Positions 38,482 to 46,480 of a stretch of DNA of 64,000 nt are shown one piece after another. The DNA is from Pedobacter rhizosphaerae (lineage in GTDB: Bacteria; Bacteroidota; Bacteroidia; Sphingobacteriales; Sphingobacteriaceae). Numbering within the stretch: position 1 is the stretch's first letter; every line of letters starts with the position of its first letter. Under the pieces are notes generated by a model. That model did no database searches. It had not been told where the DNA came from and saw nothing but the letters and a program-made list of their open reading frames with translations. The position numbers and the translations under genes are program-made. The DNA lies in contig NZ_FOGG01000007.1 in assembly GCF_900111155.1 (NCBI RefSeq), forward strand, positions 62,001-126,000. Reading direction: 5' to 3'.

Positions 38482-38933
38482 GGTTGTGGTATGGGTTATG
38501 TGTTGCGAGTTGCGGGTTACGGGTTACGGGTTGCGAGTTTGGGTGCCTCACCGTCTAACCGCCTAACCAACTCACCAGTTTAATGTTGTGGGTTATGTGT
38601 TGCGGGTTATGGGGCATGATGGCTCACCAACTCAACGTCTCACCAACTCACCAGTTATGTTGTGGGTTTTGCCAGTTAAACAATTCAACAATTCAACAAT
38701 CGAAACCTTCCCCTCCAGGCACAGCTTCGCCCTCTCAGTCACATATTCTGTTAAAAAATGTGCTGTCTATTTTGTTACGGGTTGCCAGTTAGGGTTACGT
38801 ATCTTGTCTCCTCGACACCCATCAGCTCAGCGCCTCACCGTCTTACCACCTCACCACTATCAGTGGCAAAAGTACGGGCTTAAGGATAAACCTCAAGCCT
38901 TTTATTGTTTTTGTAACATTGACTTAAGTCAAA
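38482..38933. repeat. 452-bp gene-free leader with GGGTTACGGG and CTCACC repeats
   Basis: Between the UpxY-like gene and the AsnB-like gene there is no credible coding frame. The plus strand holds repeated words: GGGTTATGTGTTGCGGGTTA at two sites, a run of GGGTTAC units, CACCAACTCACCAGTT twice and CAATTCAACAATTCAACAAT. Four GGG tracts fall within 38514-38543. The overlapping open frames on the plus strand here are products of the repeats. Since the operon is read on the other strand, this is its internal leader and may be where the antiterminator acts. Confidence 0.65.
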
Positions 38934-39443
38934 TTAATCCAGTAGCGGTTCTATGAATGCTACTGATGTATTAATGCTGATGGCAAATCCCATCTGTTCT
39001 AAGCGCAAAACAATTCTTTGTTTGTTGCGGATAGATATCAATTCGGCCAGCATCCCTTTAAAGGGACCGGCTTTTACAATTACTTTTTCACCAGCTTTTA
39101 AATCATATTCAAATACTTCGAGTTCTGATTCGGTAGCGAGTAATAATTTTAGCGCTTCAATCTGTTGTTCGGGCAAACTGGCAATGTGACCGGAGAAATA
39201 TATAAAACGGGCAATGCCATTAGTCATCATTACTTCTGCTTGTTCCCTTGCCGAAATATAAACAAACAGATAGGATTTAATTAAAGGTTCTTCTACGATT
39301 TTTTTTCGGTCTGACCATTGTTTTACCGTTTTTTTAAGAGGTAAGTAGGCCGTTATTCCTTTTCGCAAAAGTTCTTCATAGGCTTTCTTCTCCGCTCTTG
39401 AACGGGTGTAGACAGGGTACCATTTGTAATCGTTATTAATCAT
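38934..39443 (-). CDS. UpxY/RfaH-type NusG paralogue (transcription antiterminator)
   Basis: A 169-residue protein with the NusG N-terminal domain (KWYPVYTRSRAEKKAYEELL, then YLPLKKTVKQWSDRKK and KSYLFVYI) and a C-terminal KOW domain (GEKVIVKAGPFKGMLAELIS). It is a specialised NusG paralogue of the UpxY/LoaP/RfaH kind, which load on RNA polymerase early in a surface-polysaccharide operon and prevent premature termination. Its place between the Wzc gene and a 33-kb row of biosynthesis genes fits that role. Confidence 0.88.
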   Translation of the reverse strand: MINNDYKWYPVYTRSRAEKKAYEELLRKGITAYLPLKKTVKQWSDRKKIVEEPLIKSYLFVYISAREQAEVMMTNGIARFIYFSGHIASLPEQQIEALKLLLATESELEVFEYDLKAGEKVIVKAGPFKGMLAELISIRNKQRIVLRLEQMGFAISINTSVAFIEPLLD

Positions 39444-39466
39444 TCAGCACTATTTCTTTGTTCTTT

Positions 39467-39517
39467 GTCGTCCTTCGACTACTTGTCCCGGTTTTACATC
39501 GGGAGGCTCAGGATGAC
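39467..39517. repeat. Dispersed structured repeat, copy 1 (inverted copy at 51324-51372)
   Basis: This stretch, beginning TCGTCCTTCGACTACTTG and ending GGCTCAGGATGAC, is a near-exact reverse complement of 51324-51372. Inside it CCCG and CGGG can pair, and flanking AAGC/GCTT-like bases extend the fold in the other copy, giving a small hairpin. It lies in the 110-bp gap between the Wzc and UpxY genes. It looks like a REP-type intergenic element. Confidence 0.75.
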
Positions 39518-39553
39518 AGGTTATCGATTTGTTCCTTGCTATTTACTCTTCGT

Positions 39554-41953
39554 TCATTTTTTCTTCCAGAACATCCACCACTTTCTGTTTTCATCATCAT
39601 AATATCCTGAACCTGAATATCCTGAGTAATCAGAGTAATAGTAAGTACTGTTGCCTCCACCACGGGAATAATCGGTTGTATAGTAATTTGCATATAAAGC
39701 ATCATCGCCAAAGGCATTGAGAACAATGGCCATATTGTTTAGGCCGTATTCTCTTGATAAACGCTCGGGAATCGCTGCCGCACGTTGCTGTGACACGCCC
39801 GAGCGGATCACAAACAGGTTTACATCTGATGACCGGATGAGGGGGATGGCATCTGATACCAAACCAACTGGGGCGGTATCTACCAATACATAGTCATATT
39901 GCTGTTCTAGTTTCTTTAACAAATCTTTCATGGCTGCGGTATGCAATAACTCTGATGGGTTAGGCGGTACCGGACCTGAAGGGATAAAGTCGATATGGTG
40001 CATCTGGTCATTAGTGAGCACCTCTTCTAAAGTGGCCTGTCCGGATAGGATAGAACTCAATCCTTTTTTATTATCGTTACCAAAGGCTTTGTGCAATTTA
40101 GATTTACGTAAATCTGCTGCAACCAGAATAACCCTTTTCTCTATAAGGGCAAGAGTACTGGCTAAGTTTACGGTAACAAATGATTTTCCTTCGCCAGAAA
40201 TTTCTGATGTGACACAGATAATCTTACTTTGTTTATGACTAGCCAGAAAACTTAAATTGGTTCTTACCGACCTTACCGATTCTGCGAATACGGATTTCGG
40301 TTTAGCCAAGGAAAGTGCCTGACGACTATCCTGATCAATGAAATCGGGAAATTTCCGTATTACTCCAATAATGGGGGTATGGGTTAAACCTTCCACGGTC
40401 TCCTTATCATAGATGTAAGGGTTTAAGAAACGAACCAGTAAAATGAGGCCAAATCCTGCTGCCAGGCCCAGCATAATTGCCGTGCTGTAGGCTTTATTGC
40501 CATTGGGTGAAATGGCAAAGTAAGAGGGGTATGCCGGGTTAACAATTGAAGCTCCGGGTACAATGGCTGCAGCATTCATTTCTGCTTCGAGCTTTTTCTC
40601 TGATAAGAATGAACGTACTTTATTATTGACCTCGAAATTGGTTTGAAGCTTTACAAAGTTTTGTTCCTTAAGCGGGATAGTGCTCATGCTTTGATTAACC
40701 CCTGCTATTTGGTTATCGATGTATCGGATGGTTTGCTCATTGTTGCGGCGCATGCCCTGAATGCTGTTCCGGATACTGGATTTTACATTGGCAATTTGTT
40801 GTTCAATCTGTTTTACCGGCTGCGAATCGGCATTGAACTGGTTGAGTTTTAATTCTCTATTGGCCAGTAAAGTGTTGAGCTGACCCACTAATGTACCTAA
40901 GCCTGTGGAAAGATCTCCTTCCAGATCGACACCAATTTCTACTTTTGAACGGTTGTTATTAATCTGTTCTTCCAGTTGTTTAATGCCTAGCAACTTGATG
41001 TTGAGCTCGGTTTTTTGCTTTTCAAAATCTGCCAGTTTGCCTACGGTCATAGAGGTTGCAGAACCCATATCAACCATTTTGTTCTGGGTTTTGTAGTTGG
41101 CTAGTGTACTGCCAGATTTGCCTGCCTCGGTGTTGATGAAACCCAGCTGATTGTTGATGAAATCTACGGTTTGTTTAGCAGATCTTCTTCTTTGAATCAC
41201 ATCGTATTTTACGTACTCCTGCATGATGGCATTTAGGATATCTGCTGCAAATACTGCATTGCCATCTGTTTGGCTCAGGCTCATTACGTTGGTAAAACGA
41301 GCGGCTTCACCAATATTTAATCCGCCCATAGCGCGGCCAATGAAATCTTCAATGCCATTAAATTTAAACAGGTAGGTGCCGTTGGCGGGTACTTTGGTTT
41401 TGACCTTAAATTCCATATTACCCATGCTAATCAGCTGTCCGTATTGATAAGTCTTTTTCTGGTCTTCGTTTTCTGCAGGAGAAAGGCTGAAATGCTGGTC
41501 GTCTATCGCTTTGATGTGGTAAAGCGTGCGGTCGAAGTTGACACTATCCTGCTTAAGGATTTCGATCACAAATGGAACCTTTGGATATAATTCGGTGGTT
41601 AATGCGTAGCCTTTCAGAAAATAACTGATTTTATAATCCAGTTTTTTTACCGCATTCATAATCACCTCATTGCTTCGGATGGTGAAGCTTTCGGCCTGAA
41701 TTTTATCGGTATAGTTATAGTTCTGCATGGGCATTTGTGAACCGGTACCCAGGGAGGGATTGCTCTCTTCTAATTTTAAGGAAGCGCCTGTTTGATATAC
41801 GGGTGGGGTATACCATAAGTATAACCATGCACCGCAACAGGCTATTATTACTGTGGCTGCAATCCAATACCAGCGACTTAAAAATACCTTGAATATTTTA
41901 TAAAAGTCAATACTCTGGCTAACCGCTTTTTTTTCTTGTACTGGTTCTGTCAA
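39554..41953 (-). CDS. wzc: Wzc-like polysaccharide co-polymerase and tyrosine autokinase
   Basis: A 799-residue protein: an N-terminal Wzz domain between two membrane helices (about 32-50 and 490-510), a long periplasmic coiled-coil region, then a cytoplasmic BY-kinase domain with Walker A SGEGKS, Walker A' VILVAADLR (the first Asp of the usual pattern is Ala) and Walker B VLVDTAP. The last 45 residues hold about eleven tyrosines, the autophosphorylation cluster, and end WWMFWKKK. It controls chain length and export of the polysaccharide together with the Wza-like protein upstream. Confidence 0.92.
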   Translation of the reverse strand: MTEPVQEKKAVSQSIDFYKIFKVFLSRWYWIAATVIIACCGAWLYLWYTPPVYQTGASLKLEESNPSLGTGSQMPMQNYNYTDKIQAESFTIRSNEVIMNAVKKLDYKISYFLKGYALTTELYPKVPFVIEILKQDSVNFDRTLYHIKAIDDQHFSLSPAENEDQKKTYQYGQLISMGNMEFKVKTKVPANGTYLFKFNGIEDFIGRAMGGLNIGEAARFTNVMSLSQTDGNAVFAADILNAIMQEYVKYDVIQRRRSAKQTVDFINNQLGFINTEAGKSGSTLANYKTQNKMVDMGSATSMTVGKLADFEKQKTELNIKLLGIKQLEEQINNNRSKVEIGVDLEGDLSTGLGTLVGQLNTLLANRELKLNQFNADSQPVKQIEQQIANVKSSIRNSIQGMRRNNEQTIRYIDNQIAGVNQSMSTIPLKEQNFVKLQTNFEVNNKVRSFLSEKKLEAEMNAAAIVPGASIVNPAYPSYFAISPNGNKAYSTAIMLGLAAGFGLILLVRFLNPYIYDKETVEGLTHTPIIGVIRKFPDFIDQDSRQALSLAKPKSVFAESVRSVRTNLSFLASHKQSKIICVTSEISGEGKSFVTVNLASTLALIEKRVILVAADLRKSKLHKAFGNDNKKGLSSILSGQATLEEVLTNDQMHHIDFIPSGPVPPNPSELLHTAAMKDLLKKLEQQYDYVLVDTAPVGLVSDAIPLIRSSDVNLFVIRSGVSQQRAAAIPERLSREYGLNNMAIVLNAFGDDALYANYYTTDYSRGGGNSTYYYSDYSGYSGSGYYDDENRKWWMFWKKK

Positions 41954-41979
41954 TGCTTTATGAATTAAGTTTTTTATTT

Positions 41980-42005
41980 AAACGATTTTAAAAATGGAAT
42001 CGTTT
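41980..42005. promoter_or_regulatory. Perfect stem-loop between wza and wzc
   Basis: AAACGATT at 41980-41987 pairs with AATCGTTT at 41998-42005 around a 10-base loop. It lies in the 79-bp gap between the two export genes. No U-tract follows on the minus strand, so a terminator is unlikely; an RNA-processing or stability element is possible. Confidence 0.4.
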
Positions 42006-42032
42006 ATCGTTGTATCAGTTCATCGTTATTGA

Positions 42033-42869
42033 TTACTGCCTGGTTACTGTAAATATTAATACTGCCAAGTTTACTACTACTAAGAGTGGCTGTAATATGT
42101 TATTGAAACTTTGAAGCTTATCACTCGTTGCCGCACTTTTGGTTGGCTGCAGAACAATAATGTCGTGATTTTGCAGGATCAGTTTTTTACTGGCCAAACT
42201 GTTAATGTCGTTGAGGTTAACGTAAATGATTTCGGGGTGGCTGCGGTCTCCTCTAATGATTTTTAAACTTTTAGGGTCTGCCGTTTTTGTAATACCTCCT
42301 GCTTCGCCTAAAATATCGATTAGGGTCGTATTATCTCTTTCTAACAAGAAATTACCTTGTCTGCTGAATTCTCCAAGTAGGGTTACTTTTAAGTTCACTA
42401 CTGATAGTTCTATAATAGGATCTTTCAGTAGTTTGCTTTTATATAAATCCTGGATTTTGATTGCAGCTTCCCTGCGTGTTAAGCCTACTACCTTTACCTT
42501 GCCTATTGCTGGAAGGTTAACCATACTATCTGCCTCTACGGCATAAGAAAGTACGTTTTGAATGCTCCCAGATGGGGTATTTGTGCCGCTGGTTGTGACG
42601 TTGGCTGCGCTGATATTTGAAGCAGCACCTGTTGCGCCAAATTCAAAATTCTGAACGTTTCTGATGGCCAGCTGATCGTTTACCTTAATCTTGTAATACG
42701 CATCGCTTATTCCCTGATCATTTACTACATATACGTGTTTAATGGTATCTGTTACGATATCGCTGGGCGCATTAAATAAGGTTCGCTCTTTTCTGGCTCC
42801 GCAGGATGCGAGAAATAAAAGGGATATAATGGCACACAATAATAGATTGGGACGTATAGGGTTTAGCAT
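42033..42869 (-). CDS. wza: Wza-like polysaccharide export outer-membrane lipoprotein
   Basis: A 278-residue protein with a lipoprotein signal (LLFLASC, Cys23), a Poly_export domain (YYKIKVNDQLAIRNVQNFEF, VEADSMVNLPAIGKVKVVGL) and an SLBB domain (VTLLGEFSRQGNFLLERDNT, LIDILGEAGGITKTADPKSL). The C-terminal hydrophobic stretch NILQPLLVVVNLAVLIFTVT is typical of Bacteroidetes members. It forms the outer-membrane exit for the polysaccharide and is the first gene of the minus-strand locus. Confidence 0.92.
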   Translation of the reverse strand: MLNPIRPNLLLCAIISLLFLASCGARKERTLFNAPSDIVTDTIKHVYVVNDQGISDAYYKIKVNDQLAIRNVQNFEFGATGAASNISAANVTTSGTNTPSGSIQNVLSYAVEADSMVNLPAIGKVKVVGLTRREAAIKIQDLYKSKLLKDPIIELSVVNLKVTLLGEFSRQGNFLLERDNTTLIDILGEAGGITKTADPKSLKIIRGDRSHPEIIYVNLNDINSLASKKLILQNHDIIVLQPTKSAATSDKLQSFNNILQPLLVVVNLAVLIFTVTRQ

Positions 42870-43244
42870 GTTTGTATCTCTTGGCAGATAGATAATAGGG
42901 ATTTTCTACAAAAGTAAGATATAAAGATGTTTAAAAGAATTGGTTTATGCAAAAGGAATGCTAAAGTGCCGACTGATTAATCATACCTGAAAAAATGACT
43001 GCATTAATTTTACCTTATTTTTCCATAGAGAATTTTTAATAGGGAGGAGTATGGTTTTGGGAGGCGTGGAGGTATATTATATTCTTCTTGGTTGTGGTTG
43101 TTTTGGTAAATATCTGTATTTCAGTATTAAATGTAAAATTATTTCATTGACAATTATCAACCAAATAAAACTATTTGTAGTAGTAGTAATACGTATTTTG
43201 GGTAATTTTGTTTTATAAAATAAGATCTAAAAGTCTATCCCTAT
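42870..43244. promoter_or_regulatory. Divergent promoter region of the polysaccharide operon and the small secreted-protein array
   Basis: This 375-bp gene-free region separates two divergent transcription units. On the minus strand TACTTTTG (42909-42916) matches the Bacteroidetes -7 box TAnnTTTG 40 bases before wza; no clean TTG partner is seen. On the plus strand TTG at 43176-43178 is followed by TATTTTG, and TAATTTTG lies at 43203-43210, before the first small gene. Shared control of the two units from this region is possible. The rest is AT-rich with nothing recognisable. Confidence 0.5.
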
Positions 43245-43610
43245 ATGTATAAGTTATTTTTAATAGCCATGCTATTGCTATGGTCTGGCTCTGCTATTGC
43301 TCAAAGTGGTTGCTATGTTGCAGGCGATTCAAAAGTATATACCAGCACCAGAACTGATGGAAGTTTCAGATATGCCTCTGGTGGTACAACAGTATCTCAT
43401 AACAATTGTGTTTACCAAACTAGTAATTCCTGTGAAGTATATGATGTATTTGTATTTTGGGCTGTTAATTATAGAACAGGTTATTATGCTACCTATACCT
43501 TCCCATGCCCGTTGGATGATTATGTAGGAATTTTGATAATTCTTGCCGGTTTGATAGGGGTATTTATTTTAAGAAAAAGTCACTTTTATTTGATTAGTAT
43601 GTGTAATTGA
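43245..43610 (+). CDS. Predicted exosortase substrate 1, small secreted Cys-rich protein
   Basis: A 121-residue protein: a signal peptide ending about SAIAQ20, then SGCYVAGDSKVYTS, a mature domain with cysteines 23, 55, 63 and 88, and the tail CPLDDY (88-93), hydrophobic helix 94-109 and basic RK at 110-111, then nine more residues. Tail order (motif, helix, basic end) is that of exosortase or archaeosortase sorting signals; I recall tails of this sort named PID-CTERM in Bacteroidetes. The mature function is unknown. First of seven tandem paralogues. Confidence 0.75.
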   Translation: MYKLFLIAMLLLWSGSAIAQSGCYVAGDSKVYTSTRTDGSFRYASGGTTVSHNNCVYQTSNSCEVYDVFVFWAVNYRTGYYATYTFPCPLDDYVGILIILAGLIGVFILRKSHFYLISMCN

Positions 43611-43751
43611 TGGTTGAAGTGTAATTTTTGTTGTAAAATACTGTGAATCAGAGTTTACAACTTCAAATAAAGCGCATGATAATTATCAATTTTGGATTGT
43701 CTTGTAGTATTTATCTTACTGATATTTTGTAGTATTGGTTAAAAAAAGATT

Positions 43752-44164
43752 ATGAATATGTTCAGAAATATTTGTGTTGTAATTGCATTATGCTTTCAAT
43801 TCACGCAAACTGCACACGGTCAATCAGGGTGTTTAGGAAATGGTATATTGTATACCTCTGTTATCGCAGCTCCTTTTTATAGTAATTCTGGTGGCATTAG
43901 CTCTAGTTGCGGATGGAGAAGAATTAGTTCCTCATCGACCACGTGTTATGTTTACGACGGGAGTGGATCCATTTTTAATCCTTCTAATTATATCACCTAT
44001 AATGGACAACTGTTAGTGGTTCCGCTACCTGGGCTGTAGTTAATTGTCCATTAGACTCTTACATTTGGCTAATGATTTTCCCTATTTCAATATTGAGCAT
44101 TTATTTTTTCAGAAAACAGGCTTCAATGCTTGTATCTGATGAAGGTGTTTCGTTATCATTATAG
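43752..44164 (+). pseudogene. Predicted exosortase substrate 2, frameshifted
   Basis: The first frame (43752-44039) gives a signal peptide, SGCLGNGILYTS and cysteines 27, 53 and 65, then stops early with no sorting tail. Moving back one base near 44001-44005 the reading continues TTVSGSATWAVVNCPLDSY, a hydrophobic helix and FFRKQA to a stop at 44162-44164, restoring the family's fourth Cys and tail. One missing base explains it. Sequencing error, a true pseudogene or switching between anchored and free forms all remain possible; no slippery heptamer is visible. Confidence 0.72.
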
Positions 44165-44434
44165 TATTTATATCGTGTATCTGTTTAAATGGAAATCGCT
44201 TTTTAGAGCAAACAAGTAGCATATAAAAATAAATTGAGTTCTACCAGAGTGGAACTCAATTAATAATGCTCTGCACCCAAAATATTTAATCCTCACTAGT
44301 AAATCCCCATCTAGTTTTTGCCTGCCTGAATGTTGTCAGATTAAATACCACAAACCAGTCTTCTTTTTTAGTGTTATAAATAAGTCATCTGTTTTTAGCG
44401 CATGTATATTGATTTTTAATAATCCTGTACTGCT
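44165..44434. other. AT-rich gap with a perfect stem-loop (44232-44261)
   Basis: AATTGAGTTC (44232-44241) and GAACTCAATT (44252-44261) form a perfect 10-bp stem with a 10-base loop. On the minus strand the stem is followed by an A/T-rich run with TTTATTTTTAT. It could end transcripts between the second and third small genes or mark a processing site. No coding frame is seen in the remainder. Confidence 0.45.
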
Positions 44435-44863
44435 ATGAAATACTGCTTCAGTTATTTGCTGTTACTTTTTTTATTTACTTCTTATAATTCTTTTGCTCAA
44501 AGCGGCTGCTATGTAGGTGCTACCGCTACAGGTTACCGGCTTTATTTTGTGAAGCACCCTACATTAGGTGGTAATAATTATACCTCGCAACCGGCAAACA
44601 ATAATTACATTGTATTAGGTACAGGCAGTTATAATTGCACTAATTTTCCTAATTCTACATTTGCAACCAGCATTGGTGCTGCCGGGGTGGCTTGTTCGGT
44701 TTATTCTGAGAGCCCGCAAGTATTTATCGGTAATGGAACTGTTAGAACCTATCGGGTTTACATGTGTCCGCTTGATGGAAGTATTACCTGGCTATCTTTA
44801 TTGATCATTGCCAGTGTTGGCATAATTATTATTCAGAAATGCAGACCGGTGGTTGAGAAATAA
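44435..44863 (+). CDS. Predicted exosortase substrate 3, small secreted Cys-rich protein
   Basis: A 142-residue protein with a signal peptide ending SFAQ22, SGCYVGATATGYRLYF, mature cysteines 25, 68, 87 and 111 in family spacing, and the tail MCPLDGS, hydrophobic helix to about 133, then QKCRP. The sorting motif has Gly-Ser where most relatives have Asp-Tyr. The region between the cysteines is rich in Asn, Ser, Thr and Tyr, as in many surface proteins. Mature function unknown. Confidence 0.75.
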   Translation: MKYCFSYLLLLFLFTSYNSFAQSGCYVGATATGYRLYFVKHPTLGGNNYTSQPANNNYIVLGTGSYNCTNFPNSTFATSIGAAGVACSVYSESPQVFIGNGTVRTYRVYMCPLDGSITWLSLLIIASVGIIIIQKCRPVVEK

Positions 44864-45003
44864 ATCACTGTGTAAATATTTTGTTAGTACTCATTTATCA
44901 TTCTCATAAACACTAAATTTGTAGTATTTAATAGATTTTAATACCTATTTAATATTAGGGTGTTATCTTCGACCACATTTTAAGTTTGTCATCACCTATT
45001 TTT

Positions 45004-45408
45004 ATGTTCCGTTTCCTAACAGCAGTCTTGTTGTTAACGTCCTCTCTTTGTTTTGCCGATACGGGTTGTCGATCTGACAATCTTACAAATGTTTATACGC
45101 AAATTACCAGTACCAGTTCCAATTATAATGGTTCAAGGGTTTATGAGCGTAGCCCCCGCTTAACCTACTCCACTTTATTTTGTCAGGTATCTACCGGTAC
45201 ACGGTGCTATATTCGCACTACCGATCAGTCTGAATGCGTTGGTTGTCCGTATGTTAATCCGTACTATTACCAAAGCGGGATTATTTACAATTATACGGTA
45301 GTGAGGTGTCCGATTGATGATTATGTTATTTTCTTGCTGCTGATTGCTGCTGGTTCTGGATTTTATTTTTTGAGGAGGGGGAGTTTAAATTTCTTCCCAA
45401 AAGCCTGA
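45004..45408 (+). CDS. Predicted exosortase substrate 4, small secreted Cys-rich protein
   Basis: A 134-residue protein from ATG 45004 (a TTG at 44986 would lengthen the signal peptide and is less likely). Signal peptide to about CFAD19, then TGCRSDNLTNVYTQ. Six cysteines (22, 60, 68, 78, 81, 102): the four family positions plus an extra ECVGC pair. Tail RCPIDDY, helix at about 108-122, basic RR, then nine residues. A TTTGTAGTATTTA element lies at 44918-44930 upstream. Mature function unknown. Confidence 0.75.
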   Translation: MFRFLTAVLLLTSSLCFADTGCRSDNLTNVYTQITSTSSNYNGSRVYERSPRLTYSTLFCQVSTGTRCYIRTTDQSECVGCPYVNPYYYQSGIIYNYTVVRCPIDDYVIFLLLIAAGSGFYFLRRGSLNFFPKA

Positions 45409-45758
45409 TTACAGAACGTTAATTACTCTAGCTTGCCATGACCCTTGCTTGTTTTAGCATGTGTGATCTCCTCGCTCATTCATTTTGTTCATGATTTTTG
45501 TCAATGAACATCCCATAGTATTTTCCTTTTCTTTAATGATTTCGTTTAGATTAAAATGCTTCAAATCAGCCGGTTGATTGTTGTGTGTTTTTATCTCTAT
45601 AAATTCTTCCAATTCCTAAGGAACTTTTTTTTGTCAAATCGAAAACCGAGGCTTCCATTTATTCGTACGTTGTTCATTTTGTTTACAATATTTGCGAAAT
45701 ATTGTATTTTTTGTAATACAAAATAAATAATTTTTGTTGTCTCTATATTAGGTTTTTT
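45409..45758. promoter_or_regulatory. 350-bp gap with two adjacent palindromes before substrate 5
   Basis: No coding frame is seen. A perfect palindrome with arms ACAATATTT and AAATATTGT around GCG lies at 45685-45705, directly followed by TTTTGTA-A-TACAAAA at 45709-45723; both are 35-75 bases before the next start and look like operator sites. A separate hairpin TGTTCAT/ATGAACA spans 45486-45510. The rest is AT-rich and unremarkable. Confidence 0.5.
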
Positions 45759-46211
45759 ATGAAGTTTTTAAAGGCATTCCTTGCAGTGTTGTCTCTTTTT
45801 ATTATTAGTTTGTTTTCTAGCAAAAATGTATTGGCTGATGTTGGCTGTAGAACAGGTAATAATATATATACTCAACAAGTAGGTTCTTATCCTGAGGGCA
45901 GTAGTACCATTCCTGTTTTTTCAGATGCAAGTGCTATCAGGATCAGAAATGGAGCAAGTGATCCTAATTGTGGAATTCTCAGATCGGTAAGTAATAACTA
46001 TACAATTGTGGCAGGTACAACAGCTAATCCAAGTAGTAAATGTTCTTATGCATCCAACCCTGGAGACCAAGGCAGGCTAGTGAATTACAATCCTGCTCAT
46101 AATTCTTGCGTATTGCCATTGGATGATTATGTTCCAGCTCTCATTTTAGCTTCGTTCTTTTGCATCCCTCTAATGCGTAAGCATTATTTAAACAAAATGT
46201 TTGCATTTTAA
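45759..46211 (+). CDS. Predicted exosortase substrate 5, small secreted Cys-rich protein
   Basis: A 150-residue protein: long signal peptide to about VLAD27, VGCRTGNNIYTQQ, cysteines 30, 71, 95 and 117, and the tail LPLDDY (119-124), a short hydrophobic helix and MRKHYLNK. The last family cysteine sits three residues before the Pro instead of next to it. Preceded by two palindromes that may be operators, so it may be separately controlled from its neighbours. Confidence 0.74.
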   Translation: MKFLKAFLAVLSLFIISLFSSKNVLADVGCRTGNNIYTQQVGSYPEGSSTIPVFSDASAIRIRNGASDPNCGILRSVSNNYTIVAGTTANPSSKCSYASNPGDQGRLVNYNPAHNSCVLPLDDYVPALILASFFCIPLMRKHYLNKMFAF

Positions 46212-46480
46212 TAGCTTGGGAATTAATGTAAATACAAATGACTTTAAACATTCTATTAAAATCAAGCCCGTTGTAACTTCGATAGTACTTAATGTTTCTT
46301 GGAAGATTAAGAAATCAGAGTAGTGTTAAGTTCTGGCGTATTTGTCTCGGTATTGCAGCGGAAAAAGATCTTTTTGCCTATTGAGTCAAAGCGTTAATGA
46401 ATTGTTGAACAAAATGAACTAATCTATTCTTCCCATTTTCACGTTGTTATTTTAGTCAATGACTTTATTAAGAGGTGCTT
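46212..46480. other. Intergenic gap between substrates 5 and 6
   Basis: About 270 bases without a coding frame of useful size on either strand. Composition is AT-rich; I find no strong hairpin or promoter match. Each gene of the array has a similarly long spacer, so these genes may be separately transcribed rather than one operon. Confidence 0.4.

Noticed and set aside
38500..38660. Possible CRISPR array from regularly recurring GGGTTAC and CACCAACTCACC words
   Set aside because: Repeat units are short, unequal and not separated by unique spacers of constant length, and no cas gene is near.
38583..38956. Two overlapping plus-strand open frames (69 and 122 codons) in the leader before asnB
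   Set aside because: They are made of the GGGTTA/CTCACC repeats, have implausible amino-acid composition and overlap each other in different frames; read as by-products of the repeats.
39554..41953. Inactive Wzc kinase because Walker A' reads VAADLR with Ala for the first Asp
   Set aside because: Bacteroidetes homologues, as I recall, often have Gly or Ala here, and Walker A, Walker B and the Tyr tail are intact.
43752..44039. Stand-alone 95-residue secreted protein without a sorting tail
   Set aside because: The missing fourth Cys, PLDSY motif, helix and basic end are present in the adjacent frame, so a frameshifted family member is the better reading.
45409..45684. An extra small array gene hidden in the gap between members 4 and 5
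   Set aside because: No frame with a signal peptide, GC-YT motif or P-L-D tail is found; the longest ATG frame noted is about 16 codons.
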